From Brachybacterium sp. EE-P12 (GTDB lineage: Bacteria > Actinomycetota > Actinomycetes > Actinomycetales > Dermabacteraceae), in NCBI RefSeq assembly GCF_003711805.1, contig NZ_QXCP01000012.1, positions 248,001 to 312,000 of the forward strand: a stretch of 64,000 nt of DNA, given 5' to 3'. Below are positions 8,896-17,444 of the stretch, one piece after another; the stretch's first letter is position 1, and each line of letters begins with the position of its first letter. Below the pieces are notes generated by a model, which saw nothing but the letters and a program-made list of their open reading frames with translations, did not search any database and was not told the DNA's origin. The translations under genes and the position numbers were made by a program.

Positions 8896-9798
8896 TCAGG
8901 CCAGGATCGTCCCCTCGACGGTGAGCACCGTGGCTCCACCCACCCACAGCGTCCCGTCGGCCTCGCGCTCGAGGAGCACCCGGCCCTCGCGGCCGAGCGC
9001 CGTGCCCTGCGCGGCCGTCCACCGCTCGGGCGCCTCGCCGCGCGAGAGCAGCCACTGGGCGATGCCGGCGTTGAGGCTGCCGGTGACCGGGTCCTCGACG
9101 CCGACGGGCGCGAAGGCGCGCACCTCGTACAGCGGAGCCCCGTCGGCGCCGCCGCTCCCCCACCACCCCATCACCCCGACCTTCCGCTCGCCGAGCGCGA
9201 GCAGGTCGGGGGTCAGGGCGAGCACCTGCTCGGCGTCCTCGAGCTCGAGCACCTGCCAGCCAGGCCCGTTGTCGGCCCAGGTGTGCCCCCGCACCGCAGT
9301 GCGGTCCACGCCGAGCGCCGAGGCGATCAGGTCGACCTCGTCCTCCTCGAGCGGCCCCTCGCGCATCAGCGGAGGGGCGGCGAAGGCGAGCTGCTCCCCG
9401 GCGCCGGTCACCGCAGCGCCGCGACCTGCTCCCGGACACCGCACCTCGACCACGCCGATCCCGCACTCCTGCACGATCCGCTCCCCCGCCGGGACCCCGC
9501 CCGCATGCAGCCAGGCCCGGGCGGTGCCGAGGGTGGGATGACCGGCGAAGGGCAGCTCGCCGCCCGGCGTCCAGATCCGCACCCGGTAGTCGGCGCCCGC
9601 CGCGGTGGGCGGGAGCAGGAAGGTGGTCTCGGAGAGGTTCGTCCACTGCGCGATGCGCTGCATGTCCGCGTCGGAGAGCCCGTCGGCGTCGAGCACCACT
9701 GCGAGCGGGTTGCCGCGCTGCGGCGCGTCGGCGAAGACGTCGAGCTGGAGGAAGGGACGACGACGGGGAGCACGGCTCGAGGCGGTCATGGCACCCAT
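8896..9798 (-). CDS. PhzF family isomerase-like protein
   Basis: A 300-residue PhzF-fold protein. PhzF isomerises a dihydro-anthranilate in phenazine synthesis, but most homologues outside phenazine clusters have unknown substrates, and no phenazine genes are seen here. The N-terminus LDVFADAPQRGNPLAVV and the catalytic-Glu motif NLSETTFLLPP near residue 50 are typical, and the second lobe contains GVEDPVTGSLNAG. An ATG at 9789 (MTASS) is better spaced from the AGGAGAGG ribosome site than the ATG at 9798, so the protein may be three residues shorter. A long hairpin separates it from the transporter gene upstream. Confidence 0.88.
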   Translation of the reverse strand: MGAMTASSRAPRRRPFLQLDVFADAPQRGNPLAVVLDADGLSDADMQRIAQWTNLSETTFLLPPTAAGADYRVRIWTPGGELPFAGHPTLGTARAWLHAGGVPAGERIVQECGIGVVEVRCPGAGRGAAVTGAGEQLAFAAPPLMREGPLEEDEVDLIASALGVDRTAVRGHTWADNGPGWQVLELEDAEQVLALTPDLLALGERKVGVMGWWGSGGADGAPLYEVRAFAPVGVEDPVTGSLNAGIAQWLLSRGEAPERWTAAQGTALGREGRVLLEREADGTLWVGGATVLTVEGTILA

Positions 9799-9814
9799 CC
9801 TCTCCTGCCGGTCA

Positions 9815-9865
9815 TGGCCGAGGCGCGGCGTCGGACCGTGGGGGTCCGGCGCCGCGCCTCGGCCA
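9815..9865 (-). terminator. Long intergenic hairpin (23-bp arms)
   Basis: Arms at 9815-9837 and 9843-9865 pair over 23 positions with a single mismatch, around a 5-base loop. The outer stem is TGGCCGAGGCGCGGCG with its complement. It lies 24 bp beyond the stop of the MHS transporter and 16 bp before the PhzF gene, both on the minus strand. No U-tract follows, as is common for actinobacterial terminators. Its position suggests termination or mRNA 3' end protection for the transporter transcript. Confidence 0.7.
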
Positions 9866-9889
9866 GGGGTGCCTGCGTGCGGCCGACGC

Positions 9890-11326
9890 TCAGCGGCCGC
9901 AGGCGTCCAGCGCCTCGGTCTCCGCCTGGATCGCCTCGGCGCCGTAGTCCTCCGGCTCGGACTCGGGGATGTCGGTGCCGTGCAGGGACGCGCCCGCGGT
10001 CTCCTTGAGGAAGAACAGCGCGGCCATGCCCACCAGGCAGCCGATCATCACGTACACCGCCGGGAACTCCAGGAACCCGGTGCTCTCCACGACCGCCTCG
10101 TTCAGCGGCGCGGCCGTGCCGCCGAAGATCGAGGTGAACACGTTGTAGGTCACCGCGAAGCCGGCGAAGCGCACATGTGCGGGGAACATCGCCGGGAAGG
10201 TCGCGGAGATCGTGGACAGCTGCGGGATGTACAGCAGGCCCAGCACCGCGAAGCCCAGCATCGCCAGGCCGAAGCTCTGCCCCATCAGCCAGTACATCGG
10301 CAGCGCCATGATGAACAGGCCGATCATCGAGAACCACCACATCTTCTTGCGGCCCACTCTGTCCGAGTACGCCCCGCAGAACGGGATCACCGCCATCATC
10401 GCGATCTCGCCCACGAGGATCACCATGAGCGACTCGTTGGGGCTGAGGTGGATCTTCGTCTCGAGATAGCCCGGCATGTAGGTGAGCAGGGTGTAGTTCG
10501 CGATGTTCAGCGGGATCACGAGCCCCGCCATCACCAGGATCGGGCGCCAGTACTTCACGATGAGGTCGCGCAGGCCGCCGGTCGCGCTCTCCTCCGCCTC
10601 GCCGGCCTCCTCGAGGTCCTGGAAGACCGGGGTCTCCTCGAGGCGCGAGCGCAGGTACAGGCCGATCAGGCCCAGCGGGGCGGCGACGAAGAAGGGCAGA
10701 CGCCAGGCCCACGCCATCATCGCGTCCTCGCCGAGGACCAGCTGCAGGAAGAGCACCACCACGGTGCCCAGCGCGAAGCCGCCCAGCGTCCCGAACTCGA
10801 GGAAGCTGCCGTAGAGTCCGCGGCGCTTGTCCGGCGCGTACTCGGCCATGAAGGTCGCCGCGCCGCCGTACTCGCCGCCGGTGGAGAAGCCCTGCACCAT
10901 GCGCAGCACGGCCAGCAGGATCGGGGCGAGGATGCCCACCTGCTCATAGGTGGGCAGCACGCCGATGAGGAAGGTCGCGGCGCTCATCAGGATGATCGTC
11001 AGCGCGAGCACCTGCTTGCGGCCCATCCGGTCGCCGAGCGGCCCCCACACGAACCCGCCGAACGGCCGGGCGATGAAGGAGATCGCCAGGAAGGCGTAGG
11101 TCCAGAACAGCCCCTCGGAGCCCGAGGGGAAGAAGTGGGCCGCGATGTAGGTCGCGACGACCGCGTAGGCGCCGTAGTCGTACCACTCGGTGGCGTTGCC
11201 CATCGCGGAGGCGGCGACGGCCTGCCGGATCGTCCGACGCGGCGGGAGGTCCTCGAAGGCGGTCTCGCCCGTCGTCGTGGGAGGTTCGCCGCCGGGGGCG
11301 GGGGTCGGGGAGGTGGATGTCGTCAC
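9890..11326 (-). CDS. MFS transporter, metabolite:H+ symporter (ProP/ShiA-like)
   Basis: A 12-helix major facilitator of about 479 residues. The MHS branch imports osmolytes or organic acids (betaine, proline, shikimate, citrate, alpha-ketoglutarate) with protons. Visible hallmarks are the opening RQAVAASAMGNATEWYDYGAYA helix, split here as RQAVAASAMGN and ATEWYDYGAY, the loop 2-3 motif GPLGDRMGRKQVL, and EYAPDKRRGLYGSF before the fifth helix. The substrate cannot be read from sequence. I prefer the GTG at 11326 (VTTSTS); a longer frame to 11377 lacks a ribosome site. It is divergent from the Na+/H+ antiporter operon, which fits an osmolyte role but does not prove it. Confidence 0.88.
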   Translation of the reverse strand: MTTSTSPTPAPGGEPPTTTGETAFEDLPPRRTIRQAVAASAMGNATEWYDYGAYAVVATYIAAHFFPSGSEGLFWTYAFLAISFIARPFGGFVWGPLGDRMGRKQVLALTIILMSAATFLIGVLPTYEQVGILAPILLAVLRMVQGFSTGGEYGGAATFMAEYAPDKRRGLYGSFLEFGTLGGFALGTVVVLFLQLVLGEDAMMAWAWRLPFFVAAPLGLIGLYLRSRLEETPVFQDLEEAGEAEESATGGLRDLIVKYWRPILVMAGLVIPLNIANYTLLTYMPGYLETKIHLSPNESLMVILVGEIAMMAVIPFCGAYSDRVGRKKMWWFSMIGLFIMALPMYWLMGQSFGLAMLGFAVLGLLYIPQLSTISATFPAMFPAHVRFAGFAVTYNVFTSIFGGTAAPLNEAVVESTGFLEFPAVYVMIGCLVGMAALFFLKETAGASLHGTDIPESEPEDYGAEAIQAETEALDACGR

Positions 11327-11902
11327 AGACAGGTCATCCGTTCTTCGCGCACGTGCCGCAGCACGCTGTGGCGGCACTCCCCGCCGGCACGGGCCGGCGC
11401 CCGCGAGCGGGAAGCGGCCGGTGACAGGTGGTCACCGGACGGACGCGGGGCGCCTTCACCGACCGGATGTCGGCGGGCGCCCCGTCGGCAAAACGTCGTC
11501 ACGATAACGACCTCCCTCGCCGGTTTCCAGCCGGTACCTCTTCCCGACACGGTGTTCGCGCAGGTGGCATCGACAAAAAATTCCCTGCTCAGAGCCCTGC
11601 GGAGCGGTCCGCCGAACCGGCTCCCCGCCCCGGGGCGGGTCCGGCCCGGACACCGCCGCAGCCCGTCCAGGACCTCGTGAGACACTGACCGCGGAGAGCC
11701 GGGAAGTCTGGTCGGCACGGAGGTCCACCCTCCGTACACCCGTCAGCGATGCCGAAAGAGACCAGTATGGTTCTCCAGTCCCCCACCCCGTGCGTCGGAG
11801 TGCGGATCGACCGCTCCTCCTGCAGGCGCCGACGTCCACGGGCACGGTGCGGGAGCGCGGCGGATCCGCGTCCGTCCTGTCCCGAAGGTGACGTGATCCG
11901 CG
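11327..11902. other. Divergent intergenic region, 576 bp
   Basis: The longest gene-free stretch in the window, between the MHS transporter and the antiporter operon. The centre (11495-11600) is relatively AT-rich and must hold both promoters. It contains a GTCGT/ACGAC inverted repeat with a 7-bp spacer at 11496-11512 and an A6 run near 11575. I see no conserved riboswitch or small gene; the open frames that cross it are by-products of high GC. Confidence 0.5.
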
Positions 11903-13336
11903 ATGGACTTCCCCGTCTGGACCCTGATCCCGTTCGTGCTCATGCTCGCCGGCATCGCGGTCTTCCCGCTGGTGCCGCAGCTGGCGCACCTGTGGGACCG
12001 ACCCCGCAACCAGCTGCTGTACGCGCTGGTCCTCGGCGTGCCGGTCGCGATCGGGCTGCTGATCGCGGCGCATCCCGAGCTGGTCGCCCATGCGCTGATC
12101 GAGTACGTGCAGTTCATCGTGCTGCTGCTGGCGCTGTTCACGGTCTCGGGGGCGATCGTGCTGCGCGGCGACCTCGCCGCGACGCCGCGCACCAACACCG
12201 CCTTCCTCGCCGTGGGCGGGGTGCTCGCGAGCTTCATCGGCACCACCGGGGCGGCGATGCTGCTCATCCGTCCGATCCTCGCCACGAACTCCGAGCGCCG
12301 CTACCGGGCGCACACCGTCGTCTTCACGATCTTCGTGGTCGCCAACTGCGGCGGACTGCTCACCCCGCTCGGCGACCCGCCGCTGTTCCTGGGCATGCTG
12401 CGCGGGGTCCCCTTCACCTGGACCTTCCACCTGATCCCGCAGTGGCTGTTCGTGAACTCGCTGCTGCTGCTGACCTACTGGGCGCTGGACCGTCGCTTCC
12501 ACGCCCGGGAGAACCCCGAGGCGCTCGCCCAGGACAGCGAGAACCGCGCCCCGCTGCGGCTGGGCGGCGCGCCGAACCTGCTCTGGTTCGCGCTGATCAT
12601 CCTCGCCGTCGCGAAGATCCCCTCGCTGGACATCGACGCGGTCGCGCACGGCCACATCGAGGGCCTGAACTGGGTGCCCTGGCGCGAGCTGGTGATGCTC
12701 ACGGCCGCAGGCGGCTCGCTGCTCACGGGCTCGAAGAAGATCCGCTGGCAGGAGAACGAGTTCTCCTGGGCACCGATCCAGGAGGTCGGCGCGCTGTTCA
12801 TCGGCATCTTCCTGACCATGGTGCCCGCGCTGCAGGTGCTGCGCGCGGCCGCTCCGAACTTCCCGCTGAACGAGATCACGCTGTTCGTGTTCACCGGCGG
12901 GCTCTCCTCGGTGCTGGACAACGCCCCCACCTACGTGACCTTCTTCGAGATGGCCACGCAGATCCCCGGCGAGCCGCGCGTGGCGGACGTGCCCGAGGCG
13001 CTGCTGGTCTCGATCTCGCTGGGCGCCGTGCTGTGCGGGGCGATGACCTACATCGGCAACGGCCCGAACTTCATGGTGAAGTCCGTGGCCGAGGACGGCG
13101 GCGTGAAGATGCCGACCTTCCTCGGCTACGTCCGCGCCGCCTTCCAGTACCTCGCCCCCGTGCTGCTGGCGATGGTGCTGCTGTTCATCGCCGATGCATG
13201 GTGGGCGAAGGCGCTCGGCGGCGTCGTCGTCGCACTGCTGCTGGTGCGCGTGCTGCGGCACGCGACCGCCCCGCCGCCCCAGGTGCTCGGCCGCGCCGAC
13301 CGCCGCCCCTCCCCGGAGGCCCCTGCGCAGGACTGA
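11903..13336 (+). CDS. NhaD-type sodium:proton antiporter
   Basis: A 477-residue membrane protein of the ion-transporter superfamily (ArsB/NhaD), with about 11-12 predicted helices. NhaD proteins expel Na+ or Li+ in exchange for H+. The two re-entrant-loop signatures are present: NCGGLLTPLGDPPLFLGM near residues 152-169 and GLSSVLDNAPTYVTFF near residues 332-347. A dicarboxylate or arsenite substrate is possible for this superfamily, but the DPP motif and the linked nhaA gene favour Na+. NhaA follows after 55 bp, so the two probably form one transcript. Confidence 0.85.
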   Translation: MDFPVWTLIPFVLMLAGIAVFPLVPQLAHLWDRPRNQLLYALVLGVPVAIGLLIAAHPELVAHALIEYVQFIVLLLALFTVSGAIVLRGDLAATPRTNTAFLAVGGVLASFIGTTGAAMLLIRPILATNSERRYRAHTVVFTIFVVANCGGLLTPLGDPPLFLGMLRGVPFTWTFHLIPQWLFVNSLLLLTYWALDRRFHARENPEALAQDSENRAPLRLGGAPNLLWFALIILAVAKIPSLDIDAVAHGHIEGLNWVPWRELVMLTAAGGSLLTGSKKIRWQENEFSWAPIQEVGALFIGIFLTMVPALQVLRAAAPNFPLNEITLFVFTGGLSSVLDNAPTYVTFFEMATQIPGEPRVADVPEALLVSISLGAVLCGAMTYIGNGPNFMVKSVAEDGGVKMPTFLGYVRAAFQYLAPVLLAMVLLFIADAWWAKALGGVVVALLLVRVLRHATAPPPQVLGRADRRPSPEAPAQD

Positions 13337-13391
13337 TCCGCGCCGACGGGGCCCCGCTGCACATCGACCCCGACCCGCAGGAGACACGTCC

Positions 13392-14753
13392 ATGACCACC
13401 ACCCCGTCCTCGACCGCGGCGTCCCGCCGTGAGCACGGCACCTTCCGCGTGCGCCATCCCGCCGAGGAGTGGGTGACCCGCGCGATCCCCGGCGGCGCCC
13501 TGCTGCTGCTGGCGACCGTGCTGGCGCTGCTGTGCGCGAACACGCCGCTCGCGGATGCCTACTTCGGGGTGCGCGACGCCCACGTCGGCCTCGAGCTCGG
13601 CCCGCTCTCGCTGGACCTCTCGATCGGGCACTGGGCCTCCGACGGGCTGCTGGCGGTGTTCTTCTTCCTCGCCGGGCTCGAGCTGAAGCAGGAGTTCGTC
13701 GTCGGCGACCTCCGCTCCCCCGCCAAGGCGCTCGTGCCGATCGCAGCGGCCTTCGGGGGCGTCGCCGTGCCGGCGATCCTCTACACCCTCATCAACCTCG
13801 CCGGCCCTGCGGGATCGGGAGGCGGCTGGGCGATCCCCGCTGCGACCGACATCGCCTTCGCCGTCGCGATCCTCGCGCTGCTGGGCTCCTCGCTGCCGAC
13901 GGCGCTGCGCACCTTCCTGCTGACCCTCGCGATCGTCGACGACCTCATCGCGATCACGATCATCGCGATCTTCTACACCTCCGACCTGCGCCTGGGCTTC
14001 CTGGCGCTCGCGCTCGTGCCGCTGGGGGCGTTCTGGTGGCTGACGAACCGGCGCGAGGCCTGGTTCAAGAAGCACTACTGGACCGCGTGGGCGCTGCTGC
14101 TGCCGCTCGCGGTGATCACCTGGGTGCTGTTCCTGAACTCCGGCGTGCACGCGACGATCGCAGGCGTGGTGCTGGCCTTCCTGGTCCCCACCCGCGGGAT
14201 CTCCGAGTACGGGAAGCAGCACTCGCTCTCCCACACCCTCGAGCACCGGCTGCGTCCCTTCTCGAGCGCGATCGCGGTGCCCGTCTTCGCGTTCTTCAGC
14301 GCCGGCGTCGCCGTCGGCGGGTTCACGGGGCTGCTCGAGGCCTGGCAGTCCACGGTCGCGCTCGGCATCGTCGTCGGACTCGTGGCCGGCAAGATCGTGG
14401 GCATCGTCGGCACCTCGTTCCTGCTCACGCGCCTGACCCGCGCGACGCTCGACGCGAGCCTGCGCTGGGTGGACATGCTCGGGATGGCGGCCGTGGCGGG
14501 CATCGGCTTCACCGTCTCGCTGCTGGTCTCCGAGCTGAGCTTCGCGGCGGGCGATCCGATGTACGACGAGGCGAAGGTCGGGGTGCTGACCGCCTCGGTC
14601 CTCGCCGCCGTGCTCGGCGCAGCGATCCTCCTGCCGCGGAACCGGATGTACGCACGCCGGGCGCACGAGGCCGGGGACGGCGACGAATTCGGGAGCGCCG
14701 GTCAGTCGCCCGAGGGGCGTGATCCGCGCGCCGGCTGGGGCGACGTCAGCTGA
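13392..14753 (+). CDS. nhaA: Na+/H+ antiporter NhaA
   Basis: A 453-residue NhaA, somewhat longer than the 388-residue E. coli protein owing to N- and C-terminal tails. NhaA exports one Na+ for two H+ and is the main salt and alkaline-pH defence. The ion-binding aspartate pair is in LAIVDDLIAITIIAIF, and the unwound helix 4 motif is IPAATDIAFAVAIL. LAGLELKQEF is the conserved helix-2/3 segment. The ATG at 13392 starts 55 bp after the NhaD-like gene. Having two antiporters of different families in tandem suggests pH- or ion-range complementarity. Confidence 0.96.
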   Translation: MTTTPSSTAASRREHGTFRVRHPAEEWVTRAIPGGALLLLATVLALLCANTPLADAYFGVRDAHVGLELGPLSLDLSIGHWASDGLLAVFFFLAGLELKQEFVVGDLRSPAKALVPIAAAFGGVAVPAILYTLINLAGPAGSGGGWAIPAATDIAFAVAILALLGSSLPTALRTFLLTLAIVDDLIAITIIAIFYTSDLRLGFLALALVPLGAFWWLTNRREAWFKKHYWTAWALLLPLAVITWVLFLNSGVHATIAGVVLAFLVPTRGISEYGKQHSLSHTLEHRLRPFSSAIAVPVFAFFSAGVAVGGFTGLLEAWQSTVALGIVVGLVAGKIVGIVGTSFLLTRLTRATLDASLRWVDMLGMAAVAGIGFTVSLLVSELSFAAGDPMYDEAKVGVLTASVLAAVLGAAILLPRNRMYARRAHEAGDGDEFGSAGQSPEGRDPRAGWGDVS

Positions 14754-14786
14754 GCGGATCACGCCGCCCGGGCGGCGGGGCTCAGC
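14749..14786. terminator. Bidirectional hairpin between nhaA and phoX
   Basis: GCTGAGC at 14749-14755 pairs with GCTCAGC at 14780-14786, enclosing the perfect 16-bp palindrome CGCCGCCCGGGCGGCG. It spans exactly the gap between two convergent stop codons, so it can serve both transcripts. Confidence 0.65.
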
Positions 14787-16827
14787 GCGGGGCGCGCAGC
14801 ACCTGCACGACCGTCGGCTTCGGGCCGCGGCCGTCGAAGTCGGGGAAGAAGGAGGTGTGGGCTCCCCACTCCCCGTCCTCGCCCGGGTGCTGCACCGAGA
14901 CGAAGGCGCTGCGGTCCTGGTCGCGGACGATCGGGCCGCAGGTCTCTGCGTCCACCGGGACGGACAGGAACTGCTCGACGCGACCGCGGGATCCCCCCTC
15001 GAGGGTGACGCGGAACAGGCCGTCGTTGTAGCCGATGCCGGAGGGGGCGCCGTCGGTGGAGATCCACAGGTTCCCCACGGAGTCGAAGGCGAGGTTGTCC
15101 GGGCAGGAGATCGGGGAGACCTGATCGGCGGGGAAGCCGGAGAAGTAGGTCTGGTCCCCCTGGGCCGGGTCTCCGCAGACCAGCAGCAGGTTCCACGCGA
15201 AGGTGGTCGAGGTCTGGTCGCCCTGCTCGTCGATCTCCACGACGTGGCCGTCGCGGTTCTCGGTGCGGGGGTTCGCCTCGTCGGCCGGGGCCTTCCCCTC
15301 GGTCCCCCGGCCGGAATTGTTCGTGCAGGCCACGTACACGCGGCGCGAGTGCAGCGAGGGCTCGACGTCCTCGCAGCGGTCCATCTTCGTGGGGCCGACG
15401 GCGTCCGCCGCGAGGCGGGTGTGCACCAGCACCTCCTCGACCGTGAAGCCCTCGACCGCCGACTCCCCGTCGACCACGAGCGGCAGCCACTCGCCCGTGC
15501 CGTCGAAGGCGCCGTCGGAGGGGACTGCGCCGGAGCCGTCGATCTCGCTCTCGGGCGAGTTGCCGGTGAACTTCGCGACGTAGAGGTCGCCGTTCTCCAG
15601 CAGGGTCATGTTGTGCTCCCGGTCGCCCTCGACGTAGCGGTCGCGGGAGACGAACTTGTACAGGTAGTCGAAGACCTCGTCGTCGCCGGAGTAGGCGACC
15701 GCGCGGCCGTCCTCGGCGATGATGATGTTCGCGCCCTCGTGCTTGAAGCGGCCCAGCGAGGTGTGCTTGCGCGGAGCGGAGGTGGGGTCGAAGGGATCGA
15801 CCTCGACGATGTACCCGAAGCGGTTGACCTCGTTCTCGTAGCCCTCGTTGCGGGCGTCGTAGCGGTCGTGGGCGTTCTCCCAGCCGCGGGCGGTCGCGGC
15901 GTCGCGCAGGCCGTAGCGCTGCTCCGCCTCGGAGGTGCCGGCGGAGCGGAAGTAGGCGTGGAAGTTCTCCTCGCCGGAGACGAGGGTGCCCCACGGGGTC
16001 AGGCCGCCCGCGCAGTTGCCGAGGGTGCCCAGCACCGTGCGGCCCTCGGGATCCTCGACGGTGCGCACCAGCTCGCTGCCGGCGGCGGGACCGGTGAGGG
16101 TGAACTCGTCGTCCAGCAGGATGCGGCGGTTCAGCTCCGCGCCGCGCACGTAGCGGTAGGGGGCGGTGCGGCTGCTCCGCTCGAGCTCGACGACGGTGAG
16201 GCCGTGGGCGGCGCGACCGATCTCGACGGCCTCCTCGGCGTCGGTCCCGGACGGGAGCATGATGTTCTCGTTCGTGTACTCGTGGTTCACGAACATCACC
16301 GCACGCAGGCCGTCCGTGCCCGGGAGCTCCTGGATCTCGGTGTAGTCGTTGTTGTAGCCGAACTGGCGCTTCTGGGCCTCGGCGCTCTGGGCGTCCCAGT
16401 CGAATTCGGGCGCGTCGTCGAACAGCGGGTCGCCCCAGCGGATCACGGGATGCCAGGCGAAGCCCTCGGGGACGGTGAGCTCGTCGACCGTGGCCGGGAC
16501 CGGCTCGATCGGCGTGAAGGTGAGCTTGGTGCCGTTCGGGGGCCGACGGTCGACACGGCCCCTGCCGGTCCCGTCCTGCCTGCCGGCGGCAGGGTGCGCG
16601 AGAGCGCCCTGGGTGCCGGCCAGGCCGATCGCGAGGGCGGCGGTGGAGCCGCCGAGCACGGCCCGGCGCGTCAGCGCGCTCGAGGCGATGTCGCGGAAGG
16701 TGGGGTTGTCGGAGCTGTTGCACTCGCCGAAGGCGCACTGGCTGGCGCACTTGAGCTGGCAGGTCACCGCGGAGCGCTTGCCGCGCACCGCATCCTTCAT
16801 CAGGAGGGGGAGGTCGAGCAGTGCCAT
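14782..16827 (-). CDS. PhoX family phosphatase, Tat-exported
   Basis: A 681-residue DUF839/PhoX protein. PhoX is a monomeric Ca2+/Fe3+ alkaline phosphatase exported folded by Tat to release phosphate from organic esters. The beta-propeller motifs WGTLVSGEENFHAYF, RFGYIVEVDP, AVAYSGDDE and PDNLAFDSVGNLWISTDG are recognisable. The leader is unusual in having four cysteines (C-x3-C-x3-C-x4-C at about residues 23-37) before the TRRAVLGG Tat motif; actinobacterial PhoX proteins as I remember them share this. The ATG at 16827 has GAAGGAGCC upstream, so I reject a nine-codon-longer start. No Pho box was recognised. Confidence 0.93.
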   Translation of the reverse strand: MALLDLPLLMKDAVRGKRSAVTCQLKCASQCAFGECNSSDNPTFRDIASSALTRRAVLGGSTAALAIGLAGTQGALAHPAAGRQDGTGRGRVDRRPPNGTKLTFTPIEPVPATVDELTVPEGFAWHPVIRWGDPLFDDAPEFDWDAQSAEAQKRQFGYNNDYTEIQELPGTDGLRAVMFVNHEYTNENIMLPSGTDAEEAVEIGRAAHGLTVVELERSSRTAPYRYVRGAELNRRILLDDEFTLTGPAAGSELVRTVEDPEGRTVLGTLGNCAGGLTPWGTLVSGEENFHAYFRSAGTSEAEQRYGLRDAATARGWENAHDRYDARNEGYENEVNRFGYIVEVDPFDPTSAPRKHTSLGRFKHEGANIIIAEDGRAVAYSGDDEVFDYLYKFVSRDRYVEGDREHNMTLLENGDLYVAKFTGNSPESEIDGSGAVPSDGAFDGTGEWLPLVVDGESAVEGFTVEEVLVHTRLAADAVGPTKMDRCEDVEPSLHSRRVYVACTNNSGRGTEGKAPADEANPRTENRDGHVVEIDEQGDQTSTTFAWNLLLVCGDPAQGDQTYFSGFPADQVSPISCPDNLAFDSVGNLWISTDGAPSGIGYNDGLFRVTLEGGSRGRVEQFLSVPVDAETCGPIVRDQDRSAFVSVQHPGEDGEWGAHTSFFPDFDGRGPKPTVVQVLRAPR

Positions 16828-16963
16828 GGGGGAGGCTCCTTCTCTGGTGTGCATCGCTCCCGGCGCAGCGGCGCGCGGGACGAGATGACGATGCGCCAGA
16901 AAGATGAGGGCCTCCCCTCCCTCGGGGAACCTCCGCGTGAACTCTGGGTGACGGGCGCGGCGC

Positions 16964-17377
16964 TCAGAACCTCGCGGGCGCGACGAATCCTTCGGGCTTG
17001 ACGAGCACCACCGGCACGGGCGACTCGATCGCGACCCGCTGCGAGGTCGACCCCAGCAGGATCTTCCCGATCGGTGTGCGCTTGCGGATGCCGAGCACCA
17101 CCAGCGCGACGTCGTCGTGCTCGACGGCGTCGAGGATGTCGTCGGCCGGGTCGTCGCGCCTGGGGACCGTGCGCAGCTCGAACCCGAGCCCGGTCTCCTC
17201 CAGCCGCTCCTGGAGCGGGCGCTTGTCGGTGACGCCGCGCGCCTTGCGCGGATCGGGGGCGCGCTCGGAGGCGAGCACGAGCAGCGAGGCGTGACGCCGC
17301 TCCGCCTCCTTCACGGCGAAGGCGAAGGCGGCCTCGCTCGTGGCGCTGGGGACGTACGCGAGCAGGATCGTGGTCAT
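16964..17377 (-). CDS. Universal stress protein (UspA family)
   Basis: A 137-residue single-domain Usp protein. The ATP-binding loop family signature appears as LGIRKRTPIGKILLGSTSQRV near residues 95-116, and the C-terminal strand VPVVLVKP is typical. These proteins bind ATP or form dimers and modulate survival under stress. It lies 67 bp upstream of nothing in its own direction but 67 bp downstream of the amino-acid permease stop, so the two may be cotranscribed; Usp-permease pairs are common and suggest regulation of the transporter. Confidence 0.9.
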   Translation of the reverse strand: MTTILLAYVPSATSEAAFAFAVKEAERRHASLLVLASERAPDPRKARGVTDKRPLQERLEETGLGFELRTVPRRDDPADDILDAVEHDDVALVVLGIRKRTPIGKILLGSTSQRVAIESPVPVVLVKPEGFVAPARF

Positions 17378-17444
17378 CGGGTCTCCCTCGGGGTGCGGGT
17401 CACAGGGACCGGGACGGGATCGGACGAGGCGGGACGGGGCGGGG

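Noticed and set aside
8896..9798. Phenazine biosynthesis
   Set aside because: Only the widespread PhzF-fold gene is present; no phzABDEG partners.
11327..11902. Na+ or c-di-AMP riboswitch ahead of the antiporters
   Set aside because: I could not recognise the conserved core of any riboswitch class in the region.
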